Source: Symbiodinium natans
Taxonomy: Eukaryota > Sar > Dinophyceae > Suessiales > Symbiodiniaceae
Assembly (NCBI GenBank): GCA_905221605.1
Contig: CAJNDS010000060.1
Coordinates: 1 to 62,000, forward strand
Length of the DNA stretch: 62,000 bases
Reading direction: 5' to 3'
Shown piece by piece: positions 40,701 through 62,000 of the stretch. Below the pieces are notes generated by a model. The model made no database searches, was not told the origin of the DNA, and worked only from the letters and a program-made list of their open reading frames with translations. Both the position numbers and the translations under genes were made by a program. Numbering within the stretch: position 1 is the stretch's first letter; the number at the start of each line of letters is the position of its first letter.

Positions 40701-43700
40701 GGCCCTCAAAGGGTCAGAGCACAATGCGCCAGTTCATGGTGTGCAGCCTTTGCTGAACTACAAGTCCATCCAAAGACATTTAAAGTTTCGGCGCTTTAGC
40801 CGCAGAGTCAACAACCCAGTGCAATCCAGTGCACATCCCTCCAGGACGATCCCCACAAAGAAGTCGCAAGTTTTCTCCACTGCGGCAGACAACCAGACAC
40901 AGGCCGCTTCGGCGGCGCCTTCAGGATTCACCGCAAGTTATTCGGGGTGGAACTCTTCAGACAAGGGGCAGGGTGTTGCGCGAGCTGCGCTCGTGGTTTT
41001 AAGGGGTCGGCTTCGGGTGTTTTCGGGATGTCGAGGTGAAATTTGAAAGAGGTCTCCGAAAGAGAGGAACGTTCTTTCCGGTGCAGAGGCCATCTTGATC
41101 ACAGGTGGGCATCAAGGTCTTCCAGGGGGAGCGTGAGATGGCAGCAGACAACCAGATGTTGGGACAGTTTCTTGGCTTCAGACGAGTTTCCGGTTGCTAC
41201 CCCGGGTCACCCTAGTCAGCTTGGGCCGAGACCGACCCCGAGAGCAATGAGTTGCCTTTTGAGAAGAGTACCTCGCCGACAAATATCAGCACGCCAAGTG
41301 TTTGACATCTCCTTCATCTGTGGTCCGTTCGCACGCATCGTGGCTCGGTTCATCTAGGTGCGCGGTCAAACGACTTAAAACCCAGAATCGTTGTAAAGGG
41401 GTCGGCTTGTATTGGCATTTGTTGTGCTCTAAGATCCGCCGTGCCCTGAGAACAGCCAGGTTTACTGTAGCCTGGTCCGTCCCAGCTGCGGCCGATCAAG
41501 TCGTAGGGGGGCCATGGGGCAAATTTGGCCGTGCGCATCAAAGCTCCCGTGCTCCGGAATACCATGCCCCACATGGCCTCTGGGCTCTGCTCCCTTTGCT
41601 CCCCAATAAGCCCCCAACTCCCAAAGCGTGGTTCAGGTTTGACCTGGTCGGCATCCCACCGGCCCCCCGCGGCGTGCCACAGATCGAGGCCAAAATTGGG
41701 ACCGCGGCTGCAAGGGCGCTTGCAGATGTTGGAAGGTTCAGGTTTGGGATCTCTAGACAGACGAGTTCCAGTCCAATGTAATCAGGGAAAGCAAGTCGCA
41801 GACATCGAGTTTCCCAGAGGCCCGCCGCAAGGAGCCCTGCAAGGGGAGCTCTCTGCATAGAACTCTGCGCAGCTCTCTGCTCTGCCTTTTTTTTGTTGGT
41901 GTGCATGATTTCATTATGTGAGACCTGAGAGGTGGCATTCGACATCGACGCCAATGGCATTGTCAATGTCAGCGCGTCTGACAAGGGGACGGGCAAGAAG
42001 CAGGCACCGGCATGAGCAATCACGAGCACTCACTTGTGCTGTACTGGATTGAGTACCTTGGATTCTGGGTGTGACCTCCAAGACGTGACCCTACTGTGAC
42101 AGCATCTGAAGAATCGTGATGCCGGGAACCCTCATTTACGTCCCTACTGTGACAGCATCTGAAGAATCGTGATGCCGGGAACCCTTATTTACGTCCCTAC
42201 TGTGACAGCATCTGAAGAATCGTGATGCCGGGAACCCTCATTTACGCGACGTCGACGTTTCCGTTTACACCGCAACCGCCCACTGTTCCAGTTTGCACTC
42301 TTCAGATTTTCTTTGCCGAATGCAGGCCATGATCTGTTAATGGCGCTTGCGCTTCTCAGCTGGGCGAAGTACCAGTAGTTGTGGACCCTTCCTGGCTTTA
42401 AATTTCGTGTTGTTGTTCCGTAGAGCCGGCCACCGCAGTTTTACGCATGTCATACCAACACCTGCAAGCTGGAGCCGGGATGCATCACAATCCGTGCGTG
42501 CATGCGCGTGCGCGTACCAGGTCTTGCACCCAGACGCTTATGACTAGCTCGGTGGCAAGACACACCCCAGAGACCTTGGACCCGAAACCCATGAAAAGTC
42601 TGCAGGCCATCACCATCCGGTCCAGTGGCGGCCTTTCGGATGCCGAGGCGTCTCGGGCGATCGAATTTCCGTGGGAGTTAGTTTTGGAGGGAGGATGAGG
42701 GAGGCAAAGGAATTGAGGGTATACATGGTTTGTATGGTTTGTGCAGAGGTGACAGAGCAGGAAAGCTGATAGTGCAGGAGAGCCTCAGGGAGCTTAAGTG
42801 CTCGAATGAATCAAGGCATGTTTGGATGGCGACTAGGAGCTCAGTGACCAGTACAAGTTGCATGTGGACGGCATGGCAGCAGCACGCAATTCAGGGACTG
42901 CAGTCAGACCACTTGCAAGACATGAGTGCGCAGGTCCTCCTTATCTTTCTGTCGTCGCAGGAAGATCTTGTAAAAGGGAGAGTGGGAGTACCCCACCCGC
43001 CGCCCGCAACGTTGTGAAATCCAGTCCAGTCGTGAAGGTTCCGAGGCACAGGGCTATTTTTCCAATTGAATCTTGAAGTTCGCCCCCCATCACGAACCAG
43101 CCTTCACCTTTGCACCTCGCAGGTCGAACGCATGGTGCAAGAAGCGGAGCAGATGCGAGAAACTGACCAAAGGAAGAAGGCACCTCTTGACCAAGCTTGC
43201 TTGCGTGCCCTCCCTGCTCGTGCGTATGTGTGGGGCTTTGTGCGATGTGTTGGGTTTAAGTTTAGGGTTCCCAAAGGGATCTTGAGGAGAGTGAAAGCAT
43301 GTAGCCAGAAATAGCACCAAAGCCGTGTCAGGACACAGTGCAGGCCAAGAACGAGGCCGAGACCCTCGCCTACCAGGCGACTGGCTTCAAAGTGCTAGTT
43401 CAGTTTCGCTCTCTTTTGGTTTGGTGTAGTTTGTTATCACCGAGCATGTGAGGGTGAGCTTGGGAAGGCCCTCAAGATGATGGTGGTGAATGGTTGTGGG
43501 TGTCAGTGTGGGGCATTTAGTTTTGTGACAGCAAGCGTTTAGCACGCTTTAGGAACTTTGTTTGCTTAGTTGCAGTCCGTTATAGTCCGTTTAGGTGCAG
43601 TGCAGTGCGGGCCTGGCTCAGCCTGCAACATCTAGAGCTGCTAGAGCCTCACAGAGAAGAATTCACAAGGTGAGGAGTGTGCAAAACCAGAAAACTAAAT

Positions 43701-44465
43701 CCTCCACCCCCAAGCCGCTGTTACTAGGCGGAGAAGCAGCAGACAGACCTCAAAGACAAGCGCCTTGGAGGCATTTTCAGGGAGGCGTCTTCGGTTTTTG
43801 GGATTTGGTAAGTTTGTGTCTGTGGTTTTTCCCAGGCGTTGCTTTGAGATCTGTGTCCTATCTGAGGATGAGCACTGCGGATGCAGATGAGCTGAGGAAG
43901 CTCACCGAGGCACGGTGCGCTTGTGTTGCAGAATCGTGCGCCGGGGTCGGGAGGGCTTGAGGGTGAGGGTTTGGGGCTGCAGAGGAAGCCATCAAACGGT
44001 CGACGCTGACTTCTGAAATTTTCTGAAAATGTCCATGTCCAGCACGGGAGGACCTCCGAGCATGCATGGCCAACGATGATGCCGACCTCGATGAGGTGAA
44101 GCAGAAGACCAAGGCTCTGGGGGAGTTCTCGTTGCGCTATCCTCAAGCTGGAACTCCCGGGCATCATGTTCCGCAGGAAGTAATCATGTTTGCATGCCAG
44201 GAGTTGCAGGAGAAGGTGTGGAAGATCACGCAGCAGGCATATCAGCCATGGGCCTGGCATTCTGATGCATCATGCAGTCATGCAGCTCTGAGGCGCAGCT
44301 CTCAGTAGATCAGTAGATGAAGGAGAGAGTTGCCCCCCAAACACGGGAAGAGAGAGCTTCACCAAAATGCCCACACTCTTGTAGCCGAGGCAGGGATCTG
44401 CCAGCGAGGACTCCAAGCCCGAGGAGGCTGCTCAGGAGAAGACAGAGGAGAAGGAGAAGAAGTGA
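37763..44465 (+). CDS. HSPA9: Mitochondrial-type HSP70 (DnaK), C-terminal two thirds, about 20 exons
   Basis: ATP-driven chaperone of mitochondrial import and folding. Exons in order: 37763-37795 ([11 protein letters not shown]), 38116-38144, 38538-38609 ([20 protein letters not shown]), 38992 to about 39050, about 39130-39156, 39494-39539 ([15 protein letters not shown]), 40202-40282 ([20 protein letters not shown]), 40355-40396, 40626-40695 ([20 protein letters not shown]), 40855-40902 ([18 protein letters not shown]), 41105-41165, 41637-41698 ([13 protein letters not shown]), 41932-42003 ([20 protein letters not shown]), 42606-42647, 43123-43179, 43344-43376, 43867-43909, about 44051-44130, 44201-44245 and 44394-44465. 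The gene ends [14 protein letters not shown] and TGA. Exon phases join cleanly at most junctions. Sixteen of seventeen readable donors are GC; the intron after 41165 is GT. The nucleotide-binding N-terminus (about 290 residues) was not found upstream, so the gene is truncated, rearranged, or has very distant exons. The C-terminal tail is of the mitochondrial, not the cytosolic EEVD, type. Confidence 0.93.
42089..42247 (+). repeat. 53-bp tandem repeat, three copies, inside an HSP70 intron
   Basis: Three near-identical units starting CCCTACTGTGACAGCATCTG and ending CCCTCATTTACGT, with one C/T difference in the second unit. They lie between the exons ending 42003 and starting 42606. Confidence 0.97.
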
Positions 44466-44639
44466 GGGTGATTGGAAGCTGCAGCTGGGCATGTAAATGA
44501 TCACAGCCATCCCGCTAAAACGCCTTGAGCTGTCGCCGAAGGCGTCGGGAGCTGAGTTTTGGGGTTGTTGGATCGGTTTAGGTGAATTAAGGGGATGTCG
44601 AGGGTTTGTTTCGGTCAACGACCATGTTAAGGCTAAGGC

Positions 44640-47146
44640 GCCTATTCATTTTGCTTTTCGTCGCCGTGACACCACGTTGCCATGCAGCTTAGCTGCGTGC
44701 CCGGTGTGCGTGGCGATCTTCTTGGCCTGTGGGTCCCCTGGGGAACCTCGGTGCTCACGAACTCGAAGCCAGCATGAGCAAAGCATCCAACCGCTTCGGT
44801 ACTGCATGTCTTCTGCAGCAGCGCCTTTGTTAGGTTCCTCTGCAGGACCCAGACCCGGCCATCGTTGATAATTTGCTCTGGGCCTGTGAAGATCGGGAGT
44901 TGAAGGTTTCAAGCCCTGGATCAGAGGATGACCGCAGGCAGTAGGCACAATGCAAGAGGGCACCAGAAGTATACTGCAGACCTGTTGCGTTGCAGTGAAA
45001 CCTTTGATCGCCCTTTTGTGTAGTTGGTGGCCAAAGCAGAAAGTGATACCAACGCTGTTTACAGCGATTGCAGAAGGCGGGTGGCCTATGCTGGAATTTC
45101 TCAAGCGTTCGTCGGCCTGAGCGCCTGAAGTTAACATGTTCTTCATATGCTCTCGATTTGACTTGATGCTGGTGTTTGTTGAGAAACTCCCACATTCGAT
45201 GCTTCGTTACAGACTTCCCAAGAAGCTGCGGACAGTTGAAAGCGCCCTCTGCATTGCACCAAATTTCACCGAACCCTCTTCGTCGGTGGAATTTTCGGGA
45301 GTTTCGGATGTTTGGAACACGGAGGTCCGGATTCTAGAGAGGTCGTGTTGGATTTGGGTGAGCCGTAGTCTTTGTGATCTCTAGATGCCCGGGTACTTTC
45401 TTCTGAGAAAGCCGGGCCAAATCTCGGCGAAACTGATTTTTCTATCCCTGTGGCTGGCGTTTTTGGCTCCAGAAAGGGGAGGCCTCAGACTTGGTGCCCG
45501 GGTGCAGATGCAGGCCGGTTTGCGATTTCACTTGCATGCCGAAGATTTATGCCCCCCTACCTGCCTTTACGAACTGAATAGGATTCTTTCGGATGAAGTG
45601 CAAGTGCTCCCCGAACCACTCAAGTTCAGCCACAGAACCCCCCAGGCATGTCGGGCTCCGGGCTTCCTGGGCCGGCATCTCAGGGCGTTGGCCTCGTTGG
45701 CGCATTCGCCTTTGCTGTAAGGCACTGTAAGGCTAGGTTGGGGCCGCATGGCCCGCTGAGTACCCCAGCTTCGCAGGAAGTCCAGCAAGTCTTCCTGCAC
45801 CAAGAAGTTTTCTGGTCGACTTTTCCGTCATTTTTGAAATGCCGGGTTCGTGTGAAAGTTTTCGGTGCGAAAATCTCAGGCAGCCGTTTCACCATAACTT
45901 CACCTCAAGCTTCTCTGTTTCAATGCAGGAGCAGGCGAGGAGCAGCCAACAAGGCCCGAACCTTCAAGTCTCGCGCTTTCGATTGTCTTGCGCCCCAAGG
46001 AGAACCGGCAACCGGAAGATCACGTTGACGCCGCTCACAGACCCGGACGCCTTTACACGAGGCCTTGGAAATTCTCTGCCATGCCGCTGCTTCAGCTTTA
46101 GCCGCCCTTTCCTTGGCAGCTTTCTGTGCTCTTGTGGAGCCGCAGTCGGCTGCCCAAAGAAGGAATCTTTCGAGCGTGGCTGGGCATGCCATGCAAGCCA
46201 TTGTTGGCTCGAGCTCAAGCTCATTTTCTTGTAGCTGCCCTTGTGCCAATTCTGCTCGGTCAAACCTCGTGATGCGGTGCTTGAGCACCTGAAGTTACCT
46301 CCAGGTGATGCCATGTCGTGGCAGCCATGGCAGCCAAAAGCGCATGCCAGTCACCACCTCAAGTCGGTGATTGGTGCTTGGGCAGGAAACCACAGGTACA
46401 CATGGGTTGGCATACGCATGCTTCAGCAATCCGAATGGCAGGAAGCTCGACCTCCCCGCTTTTATTGCCGGCCGGGTTGTGGAATGTAAAGTAGCGCAAT
46501 TCGCCGTTGTGAGACCATCCGCAGTGCAGCTTTGACTTTAGCCACCTCCCAGAGAACTTCACTACGCCGAGGATTGTCCGTTTCCAGCGTTGAGTTCTTT
46601 CTGGATCTGTAACAATTTCCCTGGCACAAGTTGATCCTGGCATGGAGCCGTAAGGAGCATGTCGATATTCCCCCACCGGTTCAACGGGAACGAAGTTGAG
46701 AGTTTGAGAGCTTGAAAAAAGTCATTCTGAATCTATCGGAAGATGCGAGAGGGCTGTGGAGATTGTGGAGGAATCTGGGCATACTTACCAACGCGTTGGG
46801 CCTCCCCAGGCAATTTCTGCTGGTCATCTTGTGCTGCAAGGTATGCATGGAACCTGGAGAAATGTGATCTTGTGGTAGCATGACTCCTTCTAGCTTCTCG
46901 ATTATAGTTTTGCTGCAGGAGCTTACGCAAGAGACCCCTTTCAGCTTCGGTGTCTGCAGTTCGCATCCTGTTGCATTCCTGTTGCGTTCGCGCGCGGTTC
47001 GGTTCTGCGTTTGTTCGCAGTCTGTTCAGTTCCTGCAGTTCCGCTTCCCTATTCACGGTTCGCTTCCGCAGCTTTCCGAGCCTCGCATCCGTCTGCTTGG
47101 ACAACTTGTCTGACTTGAGCACGAATGTGTGTAAGCAGCTGCACAA
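44640..47146 (-). CDS. Multi-exon gene of unknown function, convergent with HSP70
   Basis: Minus-strand exon-like pieces, 5' to 3': 47125 to about 46890 (SDKLSKQTDARLGKLRKRTV, REAELQELNRLRTNAEPNRA; charged, coiled-coil-like), 46676-46420 (TQRWKRTILGVVKFSGRWLK, LHCGWSHNGELRYFTFHNPA), 46288-46010 (LERFLLWAADCGSTRAQKAA then KERAAKAEAAAWQRISKAS), 45794-45757 (EDLLDFLRSWGTQ, flanked by GTGCAG| and a |GC donor). A possible Lys/Arg-rich end lies near 44640-44780 (AKKIATHTGHAAKLHGNVVS then RRRKAK). Composition and strand agree, but no domain was recognised and the exon joins are not fully resolved. It is tail-to-tail with the HSP70 gene. Confidence 0.45.
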
Positions 47147-47239
47147 GTATTCATCCCCACCCTGCAGTTATCTAGGAGCCATCCTGCCATTTATGCATGG
47201 ATAAATGCTGTAGGAGACTTCTCGCAGGATTCTGTCGCG

Positions 47240-47600
47240 GTGGTTGCTGTCCTGGAGATGGCACTGCAGGGGCTCCAGGGGCGTTCATTCTGCTGGTTTG
47301 GACACGATAGGGATTCTCTGGGGTGGGCGCGCCAAGGATACTTGTTCGTTGGCGCGCTCCAAGAAAAGATACTCGGCGGGATTCCCTACCTTGTTCTCTG
47401 GAATGGGGCGCGGCCGGGACACTCGGTGGGATTCTTTGCAGGAGCTTTTTGGGTGTATCGCTACGGGATTTTGTGCCGCATTCTTTTGGGGTGGGCGCTC
47501 GGCGGGATGGGCAGAACACCGGGCGCACACCTCGCTGGGGCAAAAAGCTGTGCCAAAGTGCATGCTGTGGAAGTGATCGGGCCGAAACCTTGCCTGCTGC
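47240..47600 (+). repeat. Imperfect GGGATTCT/TTGGGGTGGGCGC repeats
   Basis: The text GGGATTCTCTGGGGTGGGCG recurs in altered form three to four times (near 47310, 47378, 47430, 47482). All + frames stay open here, giving a 240-codon ORF with no recognisable domain. It is probably a degenerate minisatellite rather than a gene. Confidence 0.45.
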
Positions 47601-47902
47601 TTGCGAGTGTGAGAAGTGAAAGTTCCCAAGGCAAGGAACAACTCCATATACTACATTGTCTCGAGATAGGCCGAATTAGAGATATCCAGAATGGCGAGGC
47701 TGGAGGAAACACCCGGTGGCGCGCACGGGGCCACGGTTCACAATTGGCCGTGCCGGCTGCGAGCCCAGCTGACCAGGATGCGAGGAGTGCGAAGGTTCGA
47801 TATCATGGCATGAGGTTGCCTTTGAGCTTTCCGGCTTCAAAGTTCAATTGTGTTTGTGTTATAATGGGGAGGGGGGGGGGGCGGGCGACAGGCGTTGGGA
47901 TC

Positions 47903-48026
47903 AGGGTATGTTTCGCGGGTATGTTTCGGGGTATGTTTCGGGTATGTTTCGCGGCATCATGAGCTACTTTACCTGCAATTGCGGGGGTATGCTACGGGGT
48001 ATGTTTCGGGGTATGTTTCGCGGGTG
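47903..48026 (+). repeat. 12-13-bp minisatellite GGGTATGTTTCGC
   Basis: Eight copies of GGGTATGTTTCG(C/G), in two clusters split by about 35 bases. Confidence 0.93.
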
Positions 48027-48029
48027 TGC

Positions 48030-48920
48030 AACCCGTGCGCCCTTCTTAAACCTGGGCCCCCCAAAAGAATACAAACCCAATTGAAGGACTTGCCAATGTC
48101 CAGTCGCGAGCGCATGTCGAACACATCCCACGTCCGAATCTGCACACCAATAGCTTCCCTAAATTTAGCTACGCTTCGCTTGTTGGGCCAATTAGCCACT
48201 CGCCCAGCTCTCTCGACGAATGGCAGCGGCGATCGGAAGACGTGGATGGACACCGCCATCAAGGCTCTCGTTGTTCACGGCATGTGTGACTAATCACGGT
48301 TGCGCTGTCCCTTGCGGTTTGTTGGTTTGCAGTTGGTGTGGGGGAAGATGGATCCATGAACCGGCAGCACCTCCCACAGCTCCAAGTTCTTGATATGCCT
48401 GCGGCGCACCTTCATCTTGGCCGCAGGAGAAGATTTGGATCCCTGGCCCGGGAGCGCATGCCACGGAGCGCAGCTTCTACAACGCGGACACTTGCCTTTG
48501 TTTTTCTGATAGTTCAGTGTGGGTCACAGGCTCTGTGAATAACCGGGGGGCCTTAGGCCTTAGGCGACCTTAGGTTCGCCGGCGTTCAGCTTTGATCCAT
48601 GCTTGGGAAGCAGGAAAACCACGAGATGGATGCGAAGAAGTGCGTGGAGGCAGGTGCGAGCACTCGCCATCTACAACCTGGGCATATCATCAAGCTGAGA
48701 TGCAGCAGAGTGGACAGTGTTTGTGGTGGCCTTGTCATCAAACTTCAGTGTCTTTGGCGGCTTCCTTTTGCCTTCCCTTCGTAGAGGGGTCATGCGCGTC
48801 AGGTTCTTACGCTCAGAATCCCAGTGGTGCAGGCCAATCTAAAGTCATTCCCAAAGCTGACGCTACACCAGCAACCCAGGGTAACAGATGGTATAATAAT
48901 GTAACATATGCAATGGGCCA
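48030..48920. other. Stretch without a recognised gene
   Basis: A + strand piece at 48337-48530 (NRQHLPQLQVLDMPAAHLHL then RRFGSLARERMPRSAA) is open and ends with a stop after CGSQAL, but is not recognised. Confidence 0.4.
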
Positions 48921-48921
48921 G

Positions 48922-49042
48922 TGCCCACCCGCCCATGCACCCGCCCACCCGCCCACGCGCCCACCCGCCCAACCGCCCACCCGCCCGCCCGCCGACCCGG
49001 CGACCCGGCCACCCGGCCACTCACCCCACCCGCCCACCCGAC
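48922..49042 (+). repeat. CCCGCCCA-type minisatellite
   Basis: Octamer-like CCCGCCCA/CCCGGCCA units for about 120 bases; reads Ala/Pro/Thr on + and Gly/Arg/Val on -. Confidence 0.95.
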
Positions 49043-49675
49043 CTAGGCACGCCTGCCCGAGTGCACGCACGCGCAAATTCACGCGCATTCACGTGCACAT
49101 GCGCTCGTTTTTTTGCTGTGTATGAAGCTGGCTGTGCAGTCAGATCATACGTCAGTCGGCAGAACCTGTAGAACCTTATTTAGGCAGCAAGTTACAGCTG
49201 CCATGACAATGAACGGGTCTGAGGGCTTAGGATCCTAATGTGTCCAGCCAGGATGCCAGGCCGGAATACTCCTTCAGCCGAGCTTTGTGGGAGCCATCCT
49301 TGACGCAGGCCCGCGGGCCGGTGTCTCGCAGATCTTAAGCATTCTTAAGCTACGTTGCACAAGAAGGCCTTGATTAGGTTCTTGCGGCAAGCTCCCGCAA
49401 GCGTCGCATCGCAGGACGAGGTTAAGCCAAAGAGAAACTCCTTCCGCCACCAGACGGCAAGACAGGGGGTTGGGTTGGGGAAGATGCCGCAGAGCATGAG
49501 GTCTTCCGGAAGAGCCTTGCTTGCCCCCTCTGAGCCTTGGATTGTTGTCAGAAGATCGAGCATAACCCGAAACCTGAGCGATGTAAACATCCCAAACCCC
49601 CCAAACAGGTTCTTTGCTGTAACACCTTACCGAATTCTCAACTTGACCTCTGGATTGATGTTAAAGCTTGTTCAG

Positions 49676-61060
<11,385 letters not shown>

Positions 61061-61560
61061 GTACACTGAACGGGATTGGGCAGATGTTTTTGTCCGAAGG
61101 CGAGACTGCCCTGAAGCTGTTGCACGCACACATGGCGCGTACGCTAGAGGATCAGAAGAACGAAGTCCAAAGGTGTTGCATTCGGAACAAGCATTGTTGA
61201 GCGAAAGCTGCTGGTCAAGCAAAGGCCAGTCCATCTCTGCCAAGCTGCGGCACCTGGCAAAAATCGCACAGGCTGGCCTGACAGATTCTAGTTTTTGTAC
61301 AGTGGACCTACACAATCAAGAGCTTTCAAGGGGGGGTGGGGGGGGCTAGGCTGGGTGCCAAGTCTCCCTCTGACACCTGGCGCGTTCATGCCATGTAGTG
61401 GCAAACAATCATCAGATGCTGTCTTGGCTGCTGAAAGAAATCTCCAGACTGCCTGACTGCCCTCCCACAGCTATATGACAACAGGACAAGCCGAAGTATC
61501 CCTGAATGGCCAGGCTGAACCTTGAGCAATAGCAAGCTACCAACTCTGATTCTCACCTTC
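61061..61560. other. Stretch without a recognised gene
   Basis: Follows the donor at 61061. An open + segment to 61200 (SEGETALKLLHAHMARTLED) is protein-like but unrecognised; a G-run lies at 61331-61345. Confidence 0.35.
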
Positions 61561-61645
61561 ACACTCTCACACTCTCACGCTCTCTCACGCTCTCTCACGC
61601 TCTCATGCTCTCACTCCCTCCCACTCACTCACTCTCTCTCGCTCG
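61561..61645. repeat. CTCTCAC-type microsatellite
   Basis: ACTCTCAC and GCTCTCTCAC units with substitutions. Confidence 0.92.
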
Positions 61646-61656
61646 GAAGCCCTGTC

Positions 61657-61959
61657 TTAGAACAGAGTTGCTTGGGAGTCTCTGCCGATGTACTTGAAGT
61701 GATGCAGGGCGGCGCTTTCGGCGGCTCGAAGAACGGGGAGCGCTTCTTCCATGGACCCGGGACAGGAGCGCGTCGGTGTAGAGTTGGCCTTCGTGATGTA
61801 AGAAGTGAAGCCTTTTGTGGCGTAGCCTTCAGAAGGTTTCAAGACACTAAGAGCTTGAACGTTCCTCCGGCGTGTGCAGGCGACAGTGCCGCACCTGTGC
61901 CGGCATCCTCGCTTCCTCATGCGGACACGATGAAGGCCGCCTGGAGTAGTGTACAGCAA
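61657..61959 (-). CDS. Possible terminal exon, function unknown
   Basis: The minus-strand frame reads LSVLKPSEGYATKGFTSYIT, KANSTPTRSCPGSMEEALPV and LRAAESAALHHFKYIGRDSQ and stops at 61657-61659. On the + strand the same bases give AFGGSKNGERFFHGPGTGA, which has an F-G...R-F-F...PG pattern reminiscent of STPGR repeats. The two readings compete and cannot be settled here. Confidence 0.3.
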   Translation of the reverse strand: MLYTTPGGLHRVRMRKRGCRHRCGTVACTRRRNVQALSVLKPSEGYATKGFTSYITKANSTPTRSCPGSMEEALPVLRAAESAALHHFKYIGRDSQATLF

Positions 61960-62000
61960 GATGCAAGTAGCAAAACTGCTGGATTTAGCGTGCTTGTCAC

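Noticed and set aside
47240-47962. 240-codon + ORF as a membrane protein gene
   Set aside because: The hydrophobic pattern arises from imperfect GGGATTCT/TGGGGTGGGCGC repeats and ends in the TATGTTTCG minisatellite.

Overview
The window looks like nuclear DNA of a dinoflagellate, probably a Symbiodiniaceae-type alga. It is GC-rich and gene-poor. Where a protein can be followed across introns, almost every 5' splice site is GC rather than GT, which is typical of dinoflagellates. It also holds retroelement families known from these genomes, CCCTAAA-like interstitial blocks, very large simple repeats and one probable relic of the dinoflagellate spliced leader. Nothing supports a bacterial or organellar origin.

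1-9.35 kb: two partial head-to-tail copies of a large LTR-type retroelement, both on the + strand and both frameshifted. Copy A (1-4.03 kb) has an integrase with a D,D(35)E triad, a linker, a methyltransferase-like region and a Ty3/gypsy-like reverse transcriptase cut off just after YVDD. Copy B (4.03-9.35 kb) starts with a non-coding leader and then encodes a Tpt1/KptA-like RNA 2'-phosphotransferase with its catalytic residues intact, a C2H2 finger, a RanBP2-like finger, a Lys/Gly-rich basic stretch, one membrane segment, a SWIM finger and a single-HKD phospholipase-D/Nuc-like domain. Joined end to end, the two copies imply a very large element that puts RNA-phosphate enzymes upstream of an IN-before-RT pol region.

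9.35-20.4 kb: mostly non-coding. It has a spliced-leader-like relic, a ~0.9 kb TATACA array, a 57-bp minisatellite open in several frames, an unusual G-run/C-run hairpin, a dispersed A+B repeat pair and a few isolated exon-like ORFs.

20.4-26.9 kb: a broken APE-type LINE (endonuclease, RT) interrupted twice by fragments of a second retroelement. Both fragments carry the same zinc-knuckle plus RLE-like C-terminal region, in opposite orientations. A third fragment, with an FLDD box, lies just downstream.

27-37.7 kb: a ~950 bp AGT array, several other microsatellites, and scattered + strand exon-like segments, possibly an ankyrin-type gene ending near 36.33 kb.

37.76-44.47 kb: the clearest host gene, a mitochondrial-type HSP70 (DnaK/HSPA9). 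About 20 short exons run from the middle of the ATPase domain to the stop codon. The N-terminal half was not found upstream. A convergent - strand gene of unknown function follows (about 44.6-47.1 kb).

49.7-61.1 kb: exons of a SHIPPO/sperm-tail PG-rich repeat (STPGR) protein on the + strand, identified by recurring PGPG(T/R/H/Q/S)Y motifs. A compound triplet-repeat block sits at 60.1-60.9 kb.
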